Source: JACVRW01 sp963811055 (GTDB lineage Bacteria > Actinomycetota > Thermoleophilia > Solirubrobacterales > Thermoleophilaceae). Taken from it: a DNA stretch of 64,000 nucleotides. The stretch lies in contig CAWEPQ010000014.1 in NCBI GenBank assembly GCA_963811055.1, forward strand, positions 124,001 through 188,000, written 5' to 3'. Positions 60,209 through 64,000 of this stretch are shown in pieces (the stretch's first letter is position 1; every line of letters begins with the position of its first letter). Both the position numbers and the translations under genes were made by a program. The notes under the pieces are model-generated. The model was not told the origin of the DNA, did no database searches, and was given only the letters and a program-made list of their open reading frames with translations.

Positions 60209-60600
60209 ATGCGCGCGCTTCGCACCCATTACGGGGACGAGGCCGAGTTCGTGCGCCGGGTGGACGAGCAGCAGCGCCCGCAGGGCTACCGGATCGTGGG
60301 AGCCGTCGAGGAGGGACGCGTGATGGCCGTGGCCGGGTTCCGTGTGCTCCACAACCTCGCCTGGGGCGACGCCCTGTACGTGGACGACCTCTCGACGCTC
60401 CCCGAGGCACGCGGGAGGGGTCACGGCGCGGCCCTGCTCGAGTGGTGCGCGGACGAGGGCCGGCGGCTCGGGTGCGAGGAGCTGCATCTCGATTCGGGCG
60501 TGGGCCCGGAGCGCGAGGACGCCCACCGGCTCTACTTCAATCAGCGCCTGCGGATCTCGAGCTATCACTTCGTGCGCGCGCTTGTAGCCTCTGGACCTCT
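60209..60600 (+). CDS. GNAT-family acetyltransferase, 3' end unclear
   Basis: About 130 residues. The acetyl-CoA motif is VDDLSTLPEARGRGHGAALL near residues 55-75 of the domain, with VMAVAGFRVLHNLAWGDALY before it and LHLDSGVGPEREDAHRLYFN, QRLRISSYHFVRAL after it, as in the GNAT fold. The first usable ATG is 60209 (MRALRTHYGDEAEFV), but similar sequence (LTALREILPPDTALAFEA) continues back to a CTG at 60155 that overlaps the ftsZ stop (CTGA), so the true start may be CTG. No stop is met: the frame runs on into the beginning of gcvT. Either an indel near 60590 hides the stop or the genes are fused. Substrate unknown. Confidence 0.68.
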
Positions 60601-60610
60601 GTCCTCCGCC

Positions 60611-61679
60611 GCCGCAACTCTTCGACGCACGCCCCTCTTCGAGCGCCATCGAGCAGGCCGGCGCGCGGCTGGTGCCGTTCGCCGGCTGGGAGATGCCGGT
60701 GCAGTACGAGGGCATCCGTCCCGAGCACGTGGCGGTGCGCACGCACGCGGGGATGTTCGACGTCTCGCACATGGGCGAGATCGAGACCCGCGGACCGCAG
60801 GCGGAGGCGCTGCTCCAGCGGCTGCTCTCCAACGACGTGAGCGCCATCGCCGAGCGCGGCGCGCAGTACTCGGTGCTCTGCCGCGACGACGGCGGCGTGC
60901 TCGACGACCTCTTCACCTACAGGCTCGGCCCGGAGCGCTTCCTCACCGTCACCAACGCCGCCAATCACGACAAGGACCTGGCGTGGTTCCGCGAGCACGC
61001 GGGCGAGTTCGACGCCGAGGTGGTGGACGCCCACGCCGACTGGGCGATGCTCGCGGTGCAGGGCCCGGAGGCGCGCGTCGGCCCTGGAATCGCTCGCTGA
61101 CGGGCCGCTCCCTGCCCGGATGCGCACGGCCGAGCTGCGGCTGGCGGGTGTGGACTGCCTCGTGTGCGGCACCGGCTACACCGGCGAGGACGGCGCCGAG
61201 CTGCTGGTGGCGCCGGACGGCGCCGTGGCGGTCTGGGACGCGCTCGCGGCCGAGGGCGTCACCCCCGTGGGGCTGGGCGCGCGCGACACGCTGCGGCTCG
61301 AGGTCTGCTTCCACCTCTACGGCAACGACCTGTCCGAGGACCGCAACCCGATCGAGGCCGGCCTCGGCTGGTGCTGCAAGCTCGACACGGGCTTCATCGG
61401 CGCCGACGCGCTGCGCGACTGTCGAGCCGGCCGAGACGCTCGCGCCCTTCGCCTTCACCGGTCCCGGGATCCCGCGCGCCGGCAACCCGGTCCGCACCGA
61501 GGCGGGCGACGGCTGTGGTCACGAGCGGTTCGCTCTCGCCCTGTTTGGAGAAGGGGATAGGGATGGCGTACCTGCCCGTCACGGCGGCCGCGCCCGGCAC
61601 GGCGATCGAGGTGGACGTGCGCGGCACGCCGCGTGCCGCCGAGGTCGCCGAGAAGCCGCTGTACCGCAAGGCCCCGTAA
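60611..61679 (+). CDS. gcvT: Aminomethyltransferase (glycine cleavage T protein), several apparent frameshifts
   Basis: The span equals 356 codons, near the family norm. It moves the methylene group from the H protein to tetrahydrofolate. Segments in order: TLRRTPLFERHR (to about 60650); LVPFAGWEMPVQYEGIRPEH, MFDVSHMGEIETRGP and FLTVTNAANHDKDLAWFREH (60672 to about 61085); ALESLADGPLPARMRTAELR to LCCKLDTGF-region GWCCKLDTGFIGADALRD (to about 61425); ETLAPFAFTGPGIPRAGNPV (to about 61500); VVTSGSLSPCLEKGIGMAYL to YRKAP and TAA at 61679. About four or five single-base breaks separate them. Folate-site residues are present. Errors are likelier than decay because gcvH, gcvPA and gcvPB follow intact or nearly so. 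Confidence 0.82.
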
Positions 61680-61721
61680 GGGCATCACCGAGCACTCCGA
61701 GCACCCCGAACAGGAGCGAAA

Positions 61722-62114
61722 TTGGCAGCGTCCTATCCCGACGACCTCAAGTACCACGCCGAGCACGACTGGGCCCGCGTGGAGGGCGATGAGGCCACCT
61801 TCGGCATCACCTGGTACGCCCAGGACGCCCTTGGCGAGGTCGTCTTCTACGACCCGCCCGACGTGGGCACCCAGGTGACCAAGGACCAGGTGTACGCCGA
61901 GGTCGAGTCCGTCAAGGCGGTGTCCGACGTGTTCGCGCCGCTCTCCGGCGAGATCGTCGCGGTGAACGAGGCGCTCTCCGACGCGCCCGAGAAGGTCAAC
62001 CACGATCCCTACGGCGAGGGCTGGATGGTGCGGGTGAAGCTCTCGGACCCCTCGGAGCTCGATTCGCTGCTCGACGTGGGCGCCTACCGCGATCTGCTGC
62101 AATCGGGAGGCTGA
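61722..62114 (+). CDS. gcvH: Glycine cleavage H protein
   Basis: 130 residues from a TTG start set by AGGAG 7 bases upstream; no ATG is near. The lipoylated carrier of the glycine cleavage system. YPDDLKYHAEHDWARVEGDE is the family's N-terminus, TFGITWYAQDALGEVVFYDP the core, and VYAEVESVKAVSDVFAPLSG carries the lipoyl-lysine (Lys65). HDPYGEGWMVRVKLSDPSEL ends the domain. It lies 42 bases after gcvT and shares its last base with the gcvPA start (TGATG). Confidence 0.95.
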   Translation: MAASYPDDLKYHAEHDWARVEGDEATFGITWYAQDALGEVVFYDPPDVGTQVTKDQVYAEVESVKAVSDVFAPLSGEIVAVNEALSDAPEKVNHDPYGEGWMVRVKLSDPSELDSLLDVGAYRDLLQSGG

Positions 62115-63472
62115 TGTCCCGCTACACCTCCGCAACCGATCAGGACCAGGCCGCGATGCTCGCCGCCATCGGCGTCGAGTCGCTGGACGACCTGTTCGCG
62201 GATGTCCCCGCCGCCCTGCGCATGGATCGCCCGCTCGCGCTCCCCGAGGGGCGCTCCGAGCAGGAGGTGCACGAGGAGCTGGCCGCCCTCGCGGCCCGCA
62301 ACCGCCACTCCGACGACGAGACGAGCTTCCTCGGGGCCGGCATGTACGACCACTACGTGCCGGCGCTGGTGGATGCGCTCACCAGCCGGTCGGAGTTCCT
62401 CACGCCGTACACGCCCTACCAGCCTGAGATCTCCCAGGGCGGGCTCCAGGTGATGTTCGAGTTCCAGACCGCGATCTCGGAGCTCACCGGCCTGCCGGTG
62501 GCCAACGCGTCCGTGTACGAGGGTCCCAGCGCCGTGGCGGCGGCGGGCTACATGGCCAAGCTCGAGACGCGCCGCTCCCGCCTCGTGGCCAGCCGGGCCG
62601 TGCATCCGCACTCCCGGGCCGCCCTGCGCACCCACGCCGCCGGCTACGGCATGGAGGTGGTCGAGGTCCCGCTCACCGACGACGGCGCCACCGACGTGGA
62701 GGCGCTGGCCGCGGCCGTGGACGACGACACCGCGGCCGTGGTGGTGCAGCAGCCCAACTTCCTCGGCACCGTCGAGGACCTGGGCGAGCTGGCCGAGGCC
62801 GGCAAGCGCACCGGGGCGCTCTTCGTGGTGGCCGCCGACCCGCTCCCCCTGGGCGTGCTGCGCCCGCCGGGCGAGCTTGGCGCGGACATCTGCGTGGGCG
62901 AGGGCCAGACGCTCGGCAACAGGCTCGACTACGGCGGCCCGAGCTTCGGCTTCTTCGCGGCGGCCGAGCGCTTCATCCGCCGCATGCCCGGCCGGATCGC
63001 CGGCGAGACGCGGGACCTGGAGGGGCGCCGCGGCTTCGTGCTCACGCTCCAGACCCGGGAGCAGCACATCCGGCGCGAGAAGGCCACGCACAACATCTGC
63101 ACCGCCCAGGCGCTCAACGCGCTCGCGGGCGTGGTCTACCTGTCGTGGCTGGGCAAGCGCGGCCTCGTGGAGATCGCCGAGCTGATGCTGCGCCGCACCC
63201 ACTACGCCCGGGAGGCGCTGGGGCTCGAGGCGATCAACCCCGGCCCGGTGGCGCGGGAGTTCGCCGTGCGCGTTCCGGACCTCGACGGGCTGTTCGAGCG
63301 CGCCCGCCGCGCCCGGATCAACCCCGGCTACCGGCTCGGCCGCGACTACCCCGAGTACGAGGACGGGCTGCTGGTGGCCATCACCGAGCGCCGTACGCGC
63401 CAGGACATCGACCGGCTGGCGGAGCTGGTGAACGCGCCGCAGCGCGAGCGCGAGGCGGAGGCGGTGCGATGA
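62114..63472 (+). CDS. gcvPA: Glycine dehydrogenase (decarboxylating) subunit 1
   Basis: 452 residues, ATG start overlapping gcvH. In two-subunit glycine decarboxylases this is the half without the PLP lysine. RYTSATDQDQAAMLAAIGVE near the start, SFLGAGMYDHYVPALVDALT near residue 72, PYQPEISQGGLQVMFEFQTA near 97, TGLPVANASVYEGPSAVAAA, VVVQQPNFLGTVEDLGELAE near 212, ADICVGEGQTLGNRLDYGGP near 256, RRMPGRIAGETRDLEGRRGF, LTLQTREQHIRREKATHNIC near 312. All are characteristic. It overlaps gcvPB by ATGA. Confidence 0.95.
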   Translation: MSRYTSATDQDQAAMLAAIGVESLDDLFADVPAALRMDRPLALPEGRSEQEVHEELAALAARNRHSDDETSFLGAGMYDHYVPALVDALTSRSEFLTPYTPYQPEISQGGLQVMFEFQTAISELTGLPVANASVYEGPSAVAAAGYMAKLETRRSRLVASRAVHPHSRAALRTHAAGYGMEVVEVPLTDDGATDVEALAAAVDDDTAAVVVQQPNFLGTVEDLGELAEAGKRTGALFVVAADPLPLGVLRPPGELGADICVGEGQTLGNRLDYGGPSFGFFAAAERFIRRMPGRIAGETRDLEGRRGFVLTLQTREQHIRREKATHNICTAQALNALAGVVYLSWLGKRGLVEIAELMLRRTHYAREALGLEAINPGPVAREFAVRVPDLDGLFERARRARINPGYRLGRDYPEYEDGLLVAITERRTRQDIDRLAELVNAPQREREAEAVR

Positions 63473-64000
63473 GCTCCGTTCCGCTCGACCCGCGCCGCGA
63501 CGAGGACACGGTCACGATCTTCGAGCGCTCGCGCGAGGGGCGCAGGGCGTTCACGGCGCCGGCGCTCGACGTGCCCGAGGTGCCGCTCGACGAGCTGCTG
63601 CCGGAGCACGCCCGGCGCGAGCGGCCCGCCGAGCTGCCGGAGGTGCCCGAGCCCGAGATCGTGCGCCACTACACCACGCTCTCGTCCAAGAACTTCCACC
63701 TCGACGAGGGCTTCTACCCGCTCGGCTCGTGCACGATGAAGCACAACCCGAAGCTGCACGAGCGGCTGGCGGCCCTGCCGGGCCACGCCCGCCTGCACCC
63801 GCTCCAGGACCCCGAGTACGCGCAGGGCGCCCTCGAGCTGATGTGGCGCCTCCAGGACGCGCTCGGCGAGATCGCCGGGCTGCCGCACGTGTCACTGCAG
63901 CCGTCCGCCGGCTCGCAGGGCGAGCTGGCCGGGCCTCCTGCTCACCCGGGCCTACCACGAGTCCCGCGGCGAGCAGCGCCACAAGGTGCTCACGCCGGAC
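63469..64000 (+). CDS. gcvPB: Glycine dehydrogenase (decarboxylating) subunit 2, cut by window end; apparent frameshift
   Basis: Only the first 177 codons are inside the window. ATG start overlaps gcvPA. The N-terminal segment TVTIFERSREGRRAFTAPAL, then HYTTLSSKNFHLDEGFYPLG and SCTMKHNPKLHERLAALPGH (the conserved GSCTMKxNP motif) and VSLQPSAGSQGELAG identify the PLP-bearing half of GcvP. Near 63932 an extra C in GGGCCTCC changes the frame; after removal it reads LLLTRAYHESRGEQRHKVLT, the expected continuation. The PLP lysine lies beyond the edge. Confidence 0.9.
   Translation, partial: MSSVPLDPRRDEDTVTIFERSREGRRAFTAPALDVPEVPLDELLPEHARRERPAELPEVPEPEIVRHYTTLSSKNFHLDEGFYPLGSCTMKHNPKLHERLAALPGHARLHPLQDPEYAQGALELMWRLQDALGEIAGLPHVSLQPSAGSQGELAGPPAHPGLPRVPRRAAPQGAHAG

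Overview
The window is high-GC DNA with dense genes, many GTG starts and many 4-base start/stop overlaps (GTGA, ATGA). It most resembles an actinobacterium of the class Thermoleophilia (Solirubrobacterales-like). The support is family-level and inferred: delta-60 repeat and PKD-repeat surface proteins with RTX-like or Cys-rich C-terminal modules, a secreted protein starting MKRFIRLPSPAMVVACAALF of a type I associate with that group, FtsZ without FtsA, and meso-DAP-type MurE.

Layout. 1-2.8 kb: two delta-60 repeat surface proteins and tRNA-Glu (minus strand). 2.9-10.2 kb: a PAP2 phosphatase, then a cobalamin riboswitch driving two DUF4430 (transcobalamin beta-domain-like) secreted proteins, EcfT, a fused double ECF ATPase, and an ECF S component fused to a secreted alpha/alpha-toroid (QNxDGGFG repeats). 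Read together this looks like a split bacterial transcobalamin coupled to an ECF vitamin B12 importer, the most exciting system here. 10.2-18.9 kb: metabolic genes (PEP-mutase family, SDR, nitroreductase), then a tightly coupled run glpD-folP-metallophosphoesterase-cyclic 2,3-diphosphoglycerate synthetase-2-phosphoglycerate kinase, and a Rho-like protein that has lost its P-loop lysine. 18.9-26.1 kb: a copper-type SURNod19/cupredoxin protein, a two-component pair with CpaB, rpiA and lon. 26.1-33 kb: an SDR, a c-di-AMP (ydaO-type) riboswitch ahead of an Rpf-like cell-wall hydrolase, an M20 peptidase, a methyltransferase, oligoendopeptidase F, a lineage-type secreted protein and a thioesterase. 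33-35.9 kb: tadA(cpaF)-tadB-tadC. 36.3-60.2 kb: a complete dcw division/peptidoglycan cluster, mraZ-rsmH-ftsL-ftsI-murE-murF-mraY-murD-ftsW-murG-murC-murB-ftsQ-ftsZ, broken by two antisense insertions (a MshEN/coiled-coil gene; and a 6.8-kb block with a predicted pseudokinase, a proline-rich protein and two PKD proteins). 60.2-64 kb: a GNAT gene and the glycine cleavage genes gcvT-gcvH-gcvPA-gcvPB, the last cut by the window end.

Regulation visible in the sequence: two riboswitches, a 10-bp-periodic MraZ-box promoter followed by a 12-bp terminator-like hairpin, an ftsZ promoter, and palindromes near lon, the copper protein and the response regulator.

Caution: at least nine genes carry apparent single-base frameshifts (clustered near 9.4, 28.9-31.5, 34.7-35.2 and 57.6-64 kb) while keeping intact motifs on both sides, including essential genes such as murB and ftsQ. 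I read these as sequencing or assembly indels rather than gene decay; for those genes the coordinates span all frames.
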